Positions 33,764-42,409 of a stretch of 64,000 bases of DNA are shown here, in pieces. Within the stretch, counting starts at the first letter, position 1. The number at the start of each line of letters is the position of its first letter. The translations under genes and the position numbers were made by a program. The notes under the pieces are model-generated. The model saw nothing but the letters and a program-made list of their open reading frames with translations. It did no database searches and was not told the DNA's origin. This stretch comes from Mxb001 sp044360385 (GTDB lineage: Bacteria > Actinomycetota > Actinomycetes > S36-B12), in the NCBI GenBank assembly GCA_044360385.1, contig JBIKKK010000001.1:1-64000 (forward strand), in the 5' to 3' direction.

Positions 33764-34702
33764 CTATCGAATCGACGTGGTGAGCGGGGTCATTGCAGGC
33801 AGATCCTCGGTGACCGGGATGCCCACGATCCACGGGTACGCCGTCTCACCTCGCACGACGAAGACCTGCGAGTAGGCGGTGGGGACGGCGTCGTTGTGCT
33901 CGGCCCTGGGGGCGACCAGCCAGAGCAGGGGAATGCCGTTGCCCTTATCTCGATCCGCCGAGCCGAGTCCGCGCAGGCCTGGTCCGTCGAGAGGCGTGAC
34001 CACCAGGCGATCGGCCGTCGCGTCGATATCGACCACGAGGCCGATGGTTTCGAGTGGGGGTTCGCCACCTCGCCGCGCGCCCGTGACGGTCATCTCCGGT
34101 GGGGGTCCAGCTCCGTCGCAGGCGCGCGCGAGTGCGTCACTGAACGACGCGCGGGCGGCGTCGGAAAGCGGCACGATTGCCCCCTCGGTCGTGGTGAGCA
34201 GCTCGACGCCGAAGGCGCGACGCCACCGGTAGCCGGCCTCGTCGAGGTCTGTTCCCTCTCGTGCGAGCGCACAATCCACAGGTGCCACCGTGATGTCGAC
34301 ATCCGCGTAGCCACCGCGCACGATGGTCACCGCCGACCCTTCCTCGACGTAGACGATCGCATCCGTGGGGGAGGGCACCACGTCGACATTGCCGTCGGGG
34401 TCTCCGCCGACGGTGAGGCGGAGCGTGACTCCGGGGAGCGCGGCACCGGCCGGAGTCGACAGCGCACCGATTGGTGGCTCGGCCACGATCGTGACGGGTT
34501 CAGTCGCGACCACGGAAATTCCGACGATGGAGAGGGCATCCGAGACGGGCGGCCGGGCCGCCCACCAGGTCAACCCCGCGGCGACCGCAGCGATGGCAAG
34601 TCCAATGGCGATCACGGAGGTGACGATGATGCCCGTCGCTCGGGAGGGTTCCGCGCCCTCGGAACCGGTGTCGAGTACCTCGTTGCCCTCGACCCCCTTC
34701 AT
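33764..34702 (-). CDS. Membrane-anchored Cys-pair protein, paralogue A
   Basis: 312 residues. Cytoplasmic tail with EVLDTGSEG, a membrane helix at about 24-47 (IIVTSVIAIGLAIAAVAAG), then an extracytoplasmic domain with two cysteines (APVDCALA and ALARACDG), an LRGLGSAD motif and ETAYPWIVGIPV near the end. Tandem paralogue of the downstream gene. Its ATG is ten bases past the FUSC-like gene stop, and all three genes with the HAD gene could be one transcript. No recognised domain; I infer an envelope-exposed function from topology only. Confidence 0.7.
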   Translation of the reverse strand: MKGVEGNEVLDTGSEGAEPSRATGIIVTSVIAIGLAIAAVAAGLTWWAARPPVSDALSIVGISVVATEPVTIVAEPPIGALSTPAGAALPGVTLRLTVGGDPDGNVDVVPSPTDAIVYVEEGSAVTIVRGGYADVDITVAPVDCALAREGTDLDEAGYRWRRAFGVELLTTTEGAIVPLSDAARASFSDALARACDGAGPPPEMTVTGARRGGEPPLETIGLVVDIDATADRLVVTPLDGPGLRGLGSADRDKGNGIPLLWLVAPRAEHNDAVPTAYSQVFVVRGETAYPWIVGIPVTEDLPAMTPLTTSIR

Positions 34703-34712
34703 GGGAAGCAGG

Positions 34713-35696
34713 TTAGGTGGTTTCCTCTGCCGGCGCCTTCTGGGTGATGAGCACTTTGAGGGCTAACGCGATCGTGACCCCCACGACGGTGGCAATGATC
34801 GTGAAGACGACGCGATCCTCGGCGACGCTGACGGCATCGAGCCCGGGCGTATTGAGGAGGATGGCCGCGGGAGTGAGTACGGTGACGTACTCCCAGTAGG
34901 GGCGCTTGAGCGCGTAGCGCACCGTCAAGGCGGCGAAGAGAATGACACCTCCGATGACCAGGGCAAGCGTCGACTGGACGCCGGCGAGGATGAGCACGAA
35001 GGCGAAGACTCCGCCAATGATCGTGCCACCCAAGCGCTGGAGTGATCGGGTGAGAGTGTCGTGCGCGCTTGGCTGGAGCACGATGATCAGGGTGAGCAGG
35101 AGCCAGGCGCCCTGGTGGAACTTCGCGTAAGTGAGCACGCCCCAGGCGGCGATGCCCAGGACGACGGCCATGGTGACGGCGTAGAGGACTGCGGCCCGCG
35201 TCGTGAGCCTCTTGCGCTCACCCTCGCCGTGCCTGTTGCCGAGGAGTAATCGTGCACTTCCCGTGGCCCACAGGCCGCCGAGGGTGAGGACCGCTCCGGT
35301 CATGAAGGCTGCCGGGACATCCGACACGCCAACCACTTCGGGCGGTGCGGCGAGCACGAAACTAATGAAGATCGGGACCATGAGTGCGGGGCTATGCAGC
35401 CCCTGCTTCGCCGAAAGCGCGCAGGCTCCGGTGAAGAGCCCGAAGAAGATTGCGCCCGCGACGGGGTGGGGATTGAGCAAGGCGGAGATGATCCCAGCGA
35501 CGCCCGCCACCACCGAGAGGATCACCGCGAGCCGCAGCCCGTAGAACGCGGCGACGATGGCGATCACGCCGCCGTAGACGAAGGCGGAGGCCAGTCCGCT
35601 CTGCCCGGCGATGCCCATGATGATGGGCGGCGTCATCAAGGAGATGGTGAGCAAGCCAATGATGAGAATGCGCTGACCGCGCGTGGCCTTGGCCAT
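34713..35696 (-). CDS. FUSC-like (aromatic-acid exporter/fusaric acid resistance type) membrane protein
   Basis: 327 residues. Two blocks of four to five hydrophobic helices separated by a charged loop (GNRHGEGERKRLTTRAA), the second block beginning with WLLLTLIIVLQPSAHDTLTR and RLGGTIIGGVFAFVLILA, which is the FUSC signature region. Family members are proposed exporters of aromatic acids or are of unknown function; the substrate is not known. The ATG at 35696 overlaps the HAD gene stop in TGATG; the open frame extends upstream inside the HAD gene but that part is a shadow. Confidence 0.75.
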   Translation of the reverse strand: MAKATRGQRILIIGLLTISLMTPPIIMGIAGQSGLASAFVYGGVIAIVAAFYGLRLAVILSVVAGVAGIISALLNPHPVAGAIFFGLFTGACALSAKQGLHSPALMVPIFISFVLAAPPEVVGVSDVPAAFMTGAVLTLGGLWATGSARLLLGNRHGEGERKRLTTRAAVLYAVTMAVVLGIAAWGVLTYAKFHQGAWLLLTLIIVLQPSAHDTLTRSLQRLGGTIIGGVFAFVLILAGVQSTLALVIGGVILFAALTVRYALKRPYWEYVTVLTPAAILLNTPGLDAVSVAEDRVVFTIIATVVGVTIALALKVLITQKAPAEETT

Positions 35697-36493
35697 CAGA
35701 CCAGGCGCCTGTTGCGGGCTCGGGCATACCAAGCCAGTCCCAGGGCTGCAGCGCTCACGGCCGCTGCGGCCGCACCAGCTGCGACAGCCTGCTTCTTTTC
35801 GATCGCGAGACGACTGCGCATCGACACGGGCCGCTCGAAGTCGACGATCGGCCACTCGCGCTCACCAGCGATACGTCGCAACTCCGCGTCAGGGTTGACC
35901 ACGGTGGGATGACCCACCGCCTCGAGCATCGGCAGGTCCGTCACCGAGTCGGTGTAGGCGAAGGACTCCGCGAGGTCGTATCCCCGCTCGGCAGCGAGAT
36001 CGCGCATGGCCTGAGCCTTCCCTTCGCCGTAGGCGTAGAAGAGGATCTCGCCGGTGTAGAGACCATCCTCGACGACGAGTTGGGTGCCGATCGCGACGTC
36101 GGCACCGAGCCGCTCCCCGATCGGCTCGACGACCTCGGTGCCAGATGAGGAGATGATGACGATCTCGCGTCCGGCTGCGCGATGACTCTCGATGAGAGCG
36201 ACTGCTTCGTCGTAGACGGCCGGGTCGATGATCACGTCGATCGTCTCCGCCACGATCTCGCGCACCTTGGCGACATCCCAGCCGGTGACCAGATCTGACA
36301 TGTAGCGCCGCATCGTCTCCATCTGGTCGTGGTCAGCCCCCGAGGCAAGGAAGATGAATTGCGCATAGGCGCTGCGGATGACGTCGCTTCGGCCGATGAG
36401 GCCGCCGCGGTAGAAGGGTCGAGCGAAGGCCAAGGCGCTCGACGTCGCCAGGATGGTCTTGTCGAGGTCGAAGAACGCCGCGGAGCGCGTCAC
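35696..36493 (-). CDS. HAD-IB family phosphatase with C-terminal membrane helix
   Basis: 265 residues. HAD motifs: I FFDLDKTILA at the start, II VIISSSGTEVV near 112, III lysine in YGEGKAQAMRDLA near 160, IV YTDSVTDLPMLEAVG near 183. A hydrophobic helix at about 235-255 ends the protein. This SerB-like HAD-IB type beside ssd/tadA is standard in actinobacteria (mycobacterial Rv3661). Substrate unknown; a phosphoserine or lipid phosphate has been suggested for relatives. GTG start with TAGCGT six bases upstream, so leaderless. Divergent from ssd. Confidence 0.88.
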   Translation of the reverse strand: MTRSAAFFDLDKTILATSSALAFARPFYRGGLIGRSDVIRSAYAQFIFLASGADHDQMETMRRYMSDLVTGWDVAKVREIVAETIDVIIDPAVYDEAVALIESHRAAGREIVIISSSGTEVVEPIGERLGADVAIGTQLVVEDGLYTGEILFYAYGEGKAQAMRDLAAERGYDLAESFAYTDSVTDLPMLEAVGHPTVVNPDAELRRIAGEREWPIVDFERPVSMRSRLAIEKKQAVAAGAAAAAVSAAALGLAWYARARNRRLV

Positions 36494-36499
36494 AGGGGC

Positions 36500-36505
36500 A
36501 CGCTA
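36500..36505 (-). promoter_or_regulatory. -10 element of leaderless HAD-IB gene
   Basis: On the minus strand TAGCGT (36505-36500) ends six bases before the GTG at 36493. On the opposite strand CAGCCT (36591-36596) lies six bases before the ssd ATG. Confidence 0.5.
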
Positions 36506-36602
36506 CCGCTGAGGTCCCAATCCACAGGGCAGATGTCGCTCCCTTATCCCCAGTTGCGTCGGCGATCGAGGTTTTGCGCGGTCCGACGCGCAGCCTGCCC
36601 CC

Positions 36603-37640
36603 ATGACAGATGAATCCCGCCCCCTGCTCATCACCGCGGATCCACTGCTCCTCGATGACGTGGTGCGGCTCGCTGCTGCCGCCGGCGTCGAGGTGACCGT
36701 CCGGGAGGATCCTCACGCATCCGCGTGGTCTCGTGCCCCCATCATCTTCGTGGGTGACGACGTGCTCGTCACTGCTGCCGCACGCGCACTGCCGCGCCGT
36801 GACTCTGTCGTCGTGGTGCGCCGGGGTAGCGGGCTCACCGACGACCACACTCCCGCCTCCACGTGGCAGGGCGCCGTCGCGCTGGGAGCCGAGCACGTCG
36901 TCGAGCTCCCCGAGGCGGGCCGATGGGTGGTGGATCGCCTTGCAGAGGTGAGTGATGCTGCGTCCCACGGCGGGCCGGTCATCTCCTGCGTCCCGGGCGT
37001 GGGAGGGGCGGGGGCCACCACCCTGGCCGCGCTCCTCGCGCGCGAGGCAAGCGGACTGCTCGTCGATATCGATCCCTATGGCCCGGCGATCCCTGTCGAT
37101 GGTGGCGTGCGATGGCCCGATCTCGCGGACACGCGCGGGCGCATTCCGCCGGCATCGCTGCGCACTGCGCTGCCGAGCGTCCATGGCACCCATGTGCTTA
37201 CGGGCACCCCCGAAGCCCGCTTCACCGTGCCATTCGATGCCCTCAGCGCCGTGCTCGAAGCGGGCGCGCGCGGGTTCCCGTGCACGATTGTCGATGCCCC
37301 GCGCTGCGACGGCGACGCGAGCCGCATTGCCTGGGCTCGCAGTGACGCGGTCATCATCGTGGTCGGTCCGCACCCGGCCACTGCCGCGCGCGTGCCCGCG
37401 CTCATCGATGGAATCCAGGAGGTGTGCACGCGGGTGGCGGTTGTCGCCCGCACATCGCCGCGGGATTCGGGCGTGTGGTGCGCGGCCGAGGGTGCGCAGT
37501 GGCAGGTGCCCGTGCTGCCAGCCTTCCGTCACGACCGCACACTCGCCCAAGGAGACCATCCCTTCCTCACCCCCCGGTCGACCGCGCGTCGCTTCGCTCG
37601 GGAAATCCTCGACGCACTCGTGCCGGGAGCATTGGCATGA
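36603..37640 (+). CDS. ssd: Septum-site-determining-like protein Ssd (TadZ/CpaE relative)
   Basis: 345 residues. Amino-terminal receiver-like domain (LLITADPLLLDDVVRLA), then a MinD/ParA-like domain whose P-loop reads GVGGAGATTLAALLA: both lysines of the deviant Walker A are missing, as usual for this group. GLLVDIDPYGPAIP and IVDAPRCDGD stand for switch regions. First gene of the Tad operon; probably localises the pilus machinery at the pole or septum. Stop overlaps tadA in ATGA. Confidence 0.86.
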   Translation: MTDESRPLLITADPLLLDDVVRLAAAAGVEVTVREDPHASAWSRAPIIFVGDDVLVTAAARALPRRDSVVVVRRGSGLTDDHTPASTWQGAVALGAEHVVELPEAGRWVVDRLAEVSDAASHGGPVISCVPGVGGAGATTLAALLAREASGLLVDIDPYGPAIPVDGGVRWPDLADTRGRIPPASLRTALPSVHGTHVLTGTPEARFTVPFDALSAVLEAGARGFPCTIVDAPRCDGDASRIAWARSDAVIIVVGPHPATAARVPALIDGIQEVCTRVAVVARTSPRDSGVWCAAEGAQWQVPVLPAFRHDRTLAQGDHPFLTPRSTARRFAREILDALVPGALA

Positions 37641-38800
37641 GTGCCGCGCTGGTCGACCGCGTGCGGCGCAGGCTCGTCGATGATGGGCTCACGCGTGCAC
37701 CTGATTCAGCGCGGGTCGCCGCCGCCTTGCGCGACGAAGGAGTGGTGCTCGGCGATGAGTCGCTGTTCGAGATTGTCGGCTCACTCAGGGATGAGCTTGG
37801 TGGGCTCGGTCCCCTCCAGGCCCTCCTCATCGATCCTCGCGTGACCGATGTCCTCGTCAATGGGCCGACCGATGTGTGGATCGACCGCGGGCAGGGGCTC
37901 GAGAGTGCGGGCGTGGGCTTCGGCGGGGTTGAGGCGATCCTGCGCCTCGCGCAGCGCCTTGCCTCCTTAGCCGGTCGGCGGCTCGATGAGGCCTCGCCGT
38001 ATGTCGATGCGCGGCTCTCCGATGGCACGCGTCTGCACGCGGTCATCCCGCCCATCGCCTCGGATGGTCCGCTCATCTCGCTGCGCATCCCGCACCGCGG
38101 TGGCTTCGATCTCGACGATCTCGTCCGCCTGGGCACGGTCGACGAGTGGGGCGCCCAGTGGCTGCGCGCGATCATCGATGCACGGCTGGCCTTCCTCGTC
38201 AGCGGCGGCACGGGATCGGGCAAGACGACCCTCCTCGCCACGATGCTCGAGGTGGTCGATCCGGCCCAGCGCATCCTCCTCGTCGAGGACTCCGCCGAGT
38301 TGAGACCGCGGCATCCCCACATCGTCCGTCTCGAGTCGCGGCCCGCCAATCTCGAAGGCGCCGGATTGGTGACCCTCCGCGATCTGGTGCGCCAGGCGCT
38401 GCGCATGCGTCCCGACCGCGTGGTGGTCGGCGAGGTGCGCGGCGCCGAGGTGGTGGATCTCCTCGCCGCTATGAATACCGGCCATGAGGGAGGCTGCGGG
38501 ACGGTCCATGCCAACTCACCCGCCGACGTCCCTGCCCGGCTCGAGGCGTTGGGACTCATGGCGGGATTGCCGCGCGACGCGGTCCATGCGCTCATCGCCG
38601 CCGGCATCCATGTGGTCATCCACCTGCAGCGCTCACCGCGCGCGATTAGTGAGGTGCACCTCATCTCCCGGTTGCAGGGGGTGGCGTCCACGGTGCCGGC
38701 ACTCGTGCGTCGAGACGATCGCCTCGTGCCCGGGGAGGCAGCGCCACTCCTCGCGGGACTCCTTCGTGCGGCCGGAGTGGAGCCGCCCGCGTGGCCGTGA
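37637..38800 (+). CDS. tadA: TadA/CpaF-type pilus assembly ATPase
   Basis: 387 residues of the VirB11/CpaF secretion ATPase family. Motifs: LGPLQALLIDPRVTDVLVNG in the amino domain, Walker A SGGTGSGKTTLLATML near 195, Asp box LLVEDSAELRPRHPH, Walker B region LRMRPDRVVVGEVRGAEV, and the His box GTVHANSPADVPARLE. It powers assembly of the Flp pilus at the cytoplasmic face. Overlaps ssd and tadB. Confidence 0.94.
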   Translation: MSAALVDRVRRRLVDDGLTRAPDSARVAAALRDEGVVLGDESLFEIVGSLRDELGGLGPLQALLIDPRVTDVLVNGPTDVWIDRGQGLESAGVGFGGVEAILRLAQRLASLAGRRLDEASPYVDARLSDGTRLHAVIPPIASDGPLISLRIPHRGGFDLDDLVRLGTVDEWGAQWLRAIIDARLAFLVSGGTGSGKTTLLATMLEVVDPAQRILLVEDSAELRPRHPHIVRLESRPANLEGAGLVTLRDLVRQALRMRPDRVVVGEVRGAEVVDLLAAMNTGHEGGCGTVHANSPADVPARLEALGLMAGLPRDAVHALIAAGIHVVIHLQRSPRAISEVHLISRLQGVASTVPALVRRDDRLVPGEAAPLLAGLLRAAGVEPPAWP

Positions 38801-39471
38801 TCATTGCTGCCGCACTTGCCAGCTCGGCAGCGTGGCTCCTCGTCCGCCCCTCCCTGCGCACATCGTCGCCCGTGCCGATGGTCCGTCAGTGGATCGGCCG
38901 AGCGCGTCACCGGCTGCTGACCCGACGTCATCGCGCGCAACGGCGATCGGCGATGCGCGAGGCGCTGGCCGAGGTGGTGGCCGACATGCGGGCCGGGCAG
39001 CCACCCTCGCGCGCATTGGAGCGCGCGCTCAGCGACCGTGATGATGACCTGGCAACGCGCACCCTCGCGGCGTCGCGCTGGGGCGGTGACGTTGTAGAGG
39101 CCTTGCGCGAGGACTCCCGTGCGTCGTCGCTGCCCATCCTCGCTGCGGCAGCGGCGTGCTGGAGCGTGGCCGCGAACCAGGGCGCGGGGCTGGCCGATGC
39201 CCTCGATCGACTGGTGGCTCAGGACCGACGCGCGGAGGAAGTCCGGCGCCAACTCGATGCGCACCTCGCGGCTCCTCGGGCGACGGCTCGGATGCTTGCC
39301 CTGCTCCCTGCCCTCGGGATCGTGCTCGGGCTCGCCGTGGGAGGTGACCCCATCGGCTGGCTTGTGGGCACGCCCTTGGGCTGGGCATGCCTCGGGCTCG
39401 GACTTCTGCTCATCGCCGCAGGCCTGGCCTGGGCCTCGCGCATCGTCGCACGCACGGAGCGATTGCTGTGA
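38791..39471 (+). CDS. tadB: TadB-like type II secretion system F protein
   Basis: 226 residues. A first hydrophobic segment, a basic stretch (GRARHRLLTRRHRAQRR), a helical T2SSF domain (ALAEVVADMRAGQPPSRALE, then ANQGAGLADALDRLVAQDRR) and two carboxyl membrane helices. It forms the inner-membrane platform of the pilus with TadC. GTG at 38791 overlaps tadA by ten bases; a second GTG at 38797 is possible. Confidence 0.88.
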   Translation: MAVIIAAALASSAAWLLVRPSLRTSSPVPMVRQWIGRARHRLLTRRHRAQRRSAMREALAEVVADMRAGQPPSRALERALSDRDDDLATRTLAASRWGGDVVEALREDSRASSLPILAAAAACWSVAANQGAGLADALDRLVAQDRRAEEVRRQLDAHLAAPRATARMLALLPALGIVLGLAVGGDPIGWLVGTPLGWACLGLGLLLIAAGLAWASRIVARTERLL

Positions 39472-40157
39472 TCCTCCTCGCGGCGGTCAGTGCCGCCTTG
39501 GCCGCGTGGCTGTCCACGCGACCGGCTCCCCGGCGCAGGCGATCACGCGGGTCCTTCACGGAGAAGGGCGTGATCCGGATCGCCTGCATGTGTCTCGGCG
39601 TGATCACCGCCTTCGTTGTCGGTGGCTTCATCGGAGTGGGCGTCGGACTTGCCCTCGCGCTCCTCGGACCCCGCCTGCTCATGCGCATGGAATCCCGCAC
39701 CAAGCGTCAGCGCCGCGAGACCCTCGAGCGGCAGGCACCCGCGGCGGCCGACCTGCTCGCGGCGTGCCTCGCGGCGGGAGCGACTGCCGTGGATGCCGCG
39801 CGCGCTGTGACCCACGCGCTCGGCGATCCGATCGCGACACCTCTCGGACGGCTCACGGGTGCCCTTGATCTCGGTGCCGATCCTGCGAGTGCCTGGGCGG
39901 GGCTGGCAAGCGAGCCATCATTGCGCCCGATTGCCCGCGCGGCTGCGCGTTCCGCCGAGACGGGCGCACCGCTGGCCGCACTACTCGCCTCCGTCGCGGA
40001 CGATCAACGCGACGAGGCGCGAGCGCGGGCCGAGGCCACGGCGCGCGCTGCCGGTGTGCGCTCGGTGGCACCCCTCGCGGCGTGTTTCCTGCCCGCCTTC
40101 CTGCTCCTCGGCATCGTGCCGGTGGTGGCGAGCCTTGCCCTTCCCCTCCTGCAGTGA
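39468..40157 (+). CDS. tadC: TadC-like type II secretion system F protein
   Basis: 229 residues. Hydrophobic helices at about 1-17 and 38-68, a T2SSF helical domain (QAPAAADLLAACLAAGATAV, SAETGAPLAALLASVADDQR) and a final membrane segment. Partner of TadB in the platform. The GTG start overlaps the tadB stop in GTGA. The pilin genes follow after an unrelated gene on the other strand. Confidence 0.88.
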   Translation: MILLAAVSAALAAWLSTRPAPRRRRSRGSFTEKGVIRIACMCLGVITAFVVGGFIGVGVGLALALLGPRLLMRMESRTKRQRRETLERQAPAAADLLAACLAAGATAVDAARAVTHALGDPIATPLGRLTGALDLGADPASAWAGLASEPSLRPIARAAARSAETGAPLAALLASVADDQRDEARARAEATARAAGVRSVAPLAACFLPAFLLLGIVPVVASLALPLLQ

Positions 40158-40184
40158 CATGTCTTCACTGATGCAGCAGTGCGC

Positions 40185-41249
40185 TCACTGTCGGGAGCGC
40201 AATCGCACGGCGATGGCCACCGCAGCGGCGGAGATGATGAAGACACCCGCGCCGATCGCGAGGGCAAGCACGGCGAGCGTCCCGACCCTGTCGACAGGCT
40301 CGAGGGCATCCTCCACCGCAGTCGGAGATGGCAGTGACGACTCCTGTGGTGTCGATCCGGGGGAGCCCGACTGAGATGGCTGAGCCGACTCGGTGGGCGC
40401 TACGGGCTCAGGTGACGTCGATGGGTCACCCTCCGGAGCCCCGACCGGCACGAGCAAGAGCCGATCGTCGCCCTCGCTCGCGATGATGAGGGAGGTGCCG
40501 TCGGGCGTCCACGTCATGGCCTCGCCTTGGACCTGCTCGGGCAGCGGCATGCGTGACTCGAGGGTGCCGGGCGGTGTCCCGGAGTAGATGCGCACCTCTG
40601 AGTAATCGCGGACGGCGTAGCCACCGCCCGGGCGCATCGCGGCATCGGTTACGAGGGCTTCCTCGGTGCCGACAGCGCGAGCCCGCACCTCTTTGCCAGG
40701 AGGCAGCGGCTGTGGCATTGCCCAGACCGTGCCGCCGAGTAGCCCCTTGCCGATGAGCCACAGCTGGTCGCCATCCGCAAGCAGGGCCTCGGAGTCCTGA
40801 CGCTCCTCGAGACGCACGCGGTAGGTGGTGGCATCCACCGTTGCGCTCCGCAGGTCCGGCGGCTCGGGGATCGCGTGAATCTCGATGAAGCGGCGCTGCG
40901 AGGTGTTGTCGCCCACGTCGCCCCACCACAGCACGGGCGCCCCCGTCGGACCAGTCCCCATCGCGATCGCCTCGGGATCCTGTGCCTCGATGCCGCGGAC
41001 GCGCAAGACCGCCCGGATCTCGCAGCTGTCGATGTCGAGGGCGTAGAGGCGCGCACCGCCGCCGGAGTCGTTGTGGGCCCAAACGATGCCATCGTGCTGG
41101 GTGGAGTACGCCAGTCCGCTGATCTCGGCCAGTCGGTCTCCGTCGAAGCGGCAGAGCTCGGTGACCTCGGCTCGAGCGATGGCAGCGGGCGCGATCAGGG
41201 CGACGGCGCTGACAGCGAGAGCGGCGCACATCCCCCCTGCCACCCGCAT
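40185..41249 (-). CDS. Secreted, membrane-anchored beta-propeller-like protein
   Basis: 354 residues from the ATG at 41249 (two GTG codons just upstream are alternatives). Signal peptide to about 27, then a repeat-rich beta domain: RLAEISGLAYSTQHDGIVWA, EAQDPEAIAMGTGP, WWGDVGDNTSQRR, DSEALLADGDQLWLIGKG, GEAMTWTPDGTSLIIASEG, like SdiA-regulated/esterase-like phytase propellers. A Pro/Ser/Thr-rich linker and a carboxyl membrane helix (about 322-345) with basic end follow. Two cysteines (ELCRF, DSCEI) may form a disulfide. It lies opposite to and inside the Tad locus, between tadC and the pilin. Ligand unknown. Confidence 0.7.
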   Translation of the reverse strand: MRVAGGMCAALAVSAVALIAPAAIARAEVTELCRFDGDRLAEISGLAYSTQHDGIVWAHNDSGGGARLYALDIDSCEIRAVLRVRGIEAQDPEAIAMGTGPTGAPVLWWGDVGDNTSQRRFIEIHAIPEPPDLRSATVDATTYRVRLEERQDSEALLADGDQLWLIGKGLLGGTVWAMPQPLPPGKEVRARAVGTEEALVTDAAMRPGGGYAVRDYSEVRIYSGTPPGTLESRMPLPEQVQGEAMTWTPDGTSLIIASEGDDRLLLVPVGAPEGDPSTSPEPVAPTESAQPSQSGSPGSTPQESSLPSPTAVEDALEPVDRVGTLAVLALAIGAGVFIISAAAVAIAVRLRSRQ

Positions 41250-41415
41250 CACCACATCAGCCTACGTGCGTTGTCATCCCCAGTGACGCACCACATCAAC
41301 TCTCCACAGTCATTCCTGCGGCCCTGGTGACGTGGCGGAGCGCGGCGCACGGTGGCGGCGCGGACCACCGGTTCGCACGCACCGGCCGTCTCGCCGGCAT
41401 GTCTGGAGGCAGACC

Positions 41416-41628
41416 ATGACCACATCTGCACTGAATCGCCTGGCACACACCCGGGTCATTGCCCGCATCCGCCGTGAGGACGCGGGGATGACCACCGTCG
41501 AGTACGCCGTAGGCACCGTGGCGGCGGCTGGCTTCGGCGGCTTGCTCATCAAGCTGCTCATGTCCGACGAGGCACGCAACCTCATCTGGGGCCTCATCAC
41601 GAACGCCCTCTCGGCACTCTTCGGATAG
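41416..41628 (+). CDS. flp: Flp-type pilin (DUF4244)
   Basis: 70 residues. A basic leader ends at DAG, followed by MTTVEYAVGTVAAAGFGGLL: cleavage after the glycine would leave Glu at position +5, as in Flp pilins, and one hydrophobic helix. GGAGG precedes the ATG at 41416 by six bases; a longer frame starting upstream lacks a binding site and would spoil the leader. Major structural subunit of the Tad pilus. No prepilin peptidase gene is in the window. Confidence 0.88.
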   Translation: MTTSALNRLAHTRVIARIRREDAGMTTVEYAVGTVAAAGFGGLLIKLLMSDEARNLIWGLITNALSALFG

Positions 41629-41633
41629 TCGCC

Positions 41634-42041
41634 ATGCACCTGGGTGCCCATCACGCCCCGGGACGGCGCGGTGATCGCGGCAGTGTCGTCGTGGAGGCAG
41701 CGCTGGTGATCCCGGTGCTCCTGGCCGTCACGGTGCTGCTCGTCTGGGTGACGTCGCTGGGGGCGACCTATGTCCGCCTCCTCGACGTCGCCCAGACGGC
41801 GGCTCGCCAGGCCGCCCGCGGCGTCGTCGACACGACCCCTGACCCCAGAGTCGACGTAGACCTGGCCGAAGTCGACGGCCTCATCCGCGTGGAAGCCAGC
41901 CAGCAGGTGTCCCCTCCGTTCGCTGGCTTCGCCGGATGGTCGGTGACGGTGCGTGCCGAAGCGCATGCCGCGCCCGAGTGGTCCATGGACCATTTCGAGC
42001 CATCCGCGGGAGCTGACCTGCCGACAGGGGACACGCGATGA
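41634..42041 (+). CDS. tadE: TadE-like pseudopilin
   Basis: 135 residues. After a short basic leader comes RGSVVVEAALVIPVLLAV, the TadE membrane segment with the conserved glutamate, then ARQAARGVVDTTP and a beta-rich extracellular part. Minor pilin of the Tad system. Starts five bases after the pilin stop and overlaps the next gene in ATGA. Confidence 0.86.
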   Translation: MHLGAHHAPGRRGDRGSVVVEAALVIPVLLAVTVLLVWVTSLGATYVRLLDVAQTAARQAARGVVDTTPDPRVDVDLAEVDGLIRVEASQQVSPPFAGFAGWSVTVRAEAHAAPEWSMDHFEPSAGADLPTGDTR

Positions 42042-42400
42042 TGACGGCGCGCTGGCGGGAGGACCGCGGAGTCGCCACCGTGCTCGGCATCGCGCTCGCC
42101 TTCGTCGTCATGGCGTCCGGGCTGGTCATCCTCGCGATCGTCGCGCTGACGGTCGGTCACCAGCGCGCCGCCGTCGCCGCCGACCTCGCAGCCCTCGCCG
42201 CCGCCGCTCATGGCTGCGACGTCGCCGAGCAGGTCGCGCGAGCGCAGGGGGCCATCTCCGTGGCGTGCTCTCTCCAGGGGAGTGACGCCGTCGTCACAGT
42301 GGCGCTGCCTGCCCCGGAGATGCTGGGGCGCCTCGCACAGTGGACCGGGCGCGAAGCCCCCGTGATCCCGAGTGCGTCGCGCGCCGGGATTGCTGAATGA
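42038..42400 (+). CDS. TadE-like/Rv3654c-type pseudopilin protein
   Basis: 120 residues. EDRGVATVLGIALAFVVMAS forms the membrane segment, followed by QRAAVAADLAALAAAAHG, typical of the helicase/secretion-neighbourhood TadE-like proteins (mycobacterial Rv3654c), and two cysteines (AHGCDV, SVACSL). Last gene of the pilus operon; stop lies nine bases from the convergent helicase stop. Probably a minor pilin. Confidence 0.82.
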   Translation: MMTARWREDRGVATVLGIALAFVVMASGLVILAIVALTVGHQRAAVAADLAALAAAAHGCDVAEQVARAQGAISVACSLQGSDAVVTVALPAPEMLGRLAQWTGREAPVIPSASRAGIAE

Positions 42401-42409
42401 GGCGCGTTC

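Noticed and set aside
36561..36600. GATCGAGGTTTT resembling the arm of the hairpin at 21958
   Set aside because: The shared stretch is about ten bases and no inverted partner exists here; probably chance.
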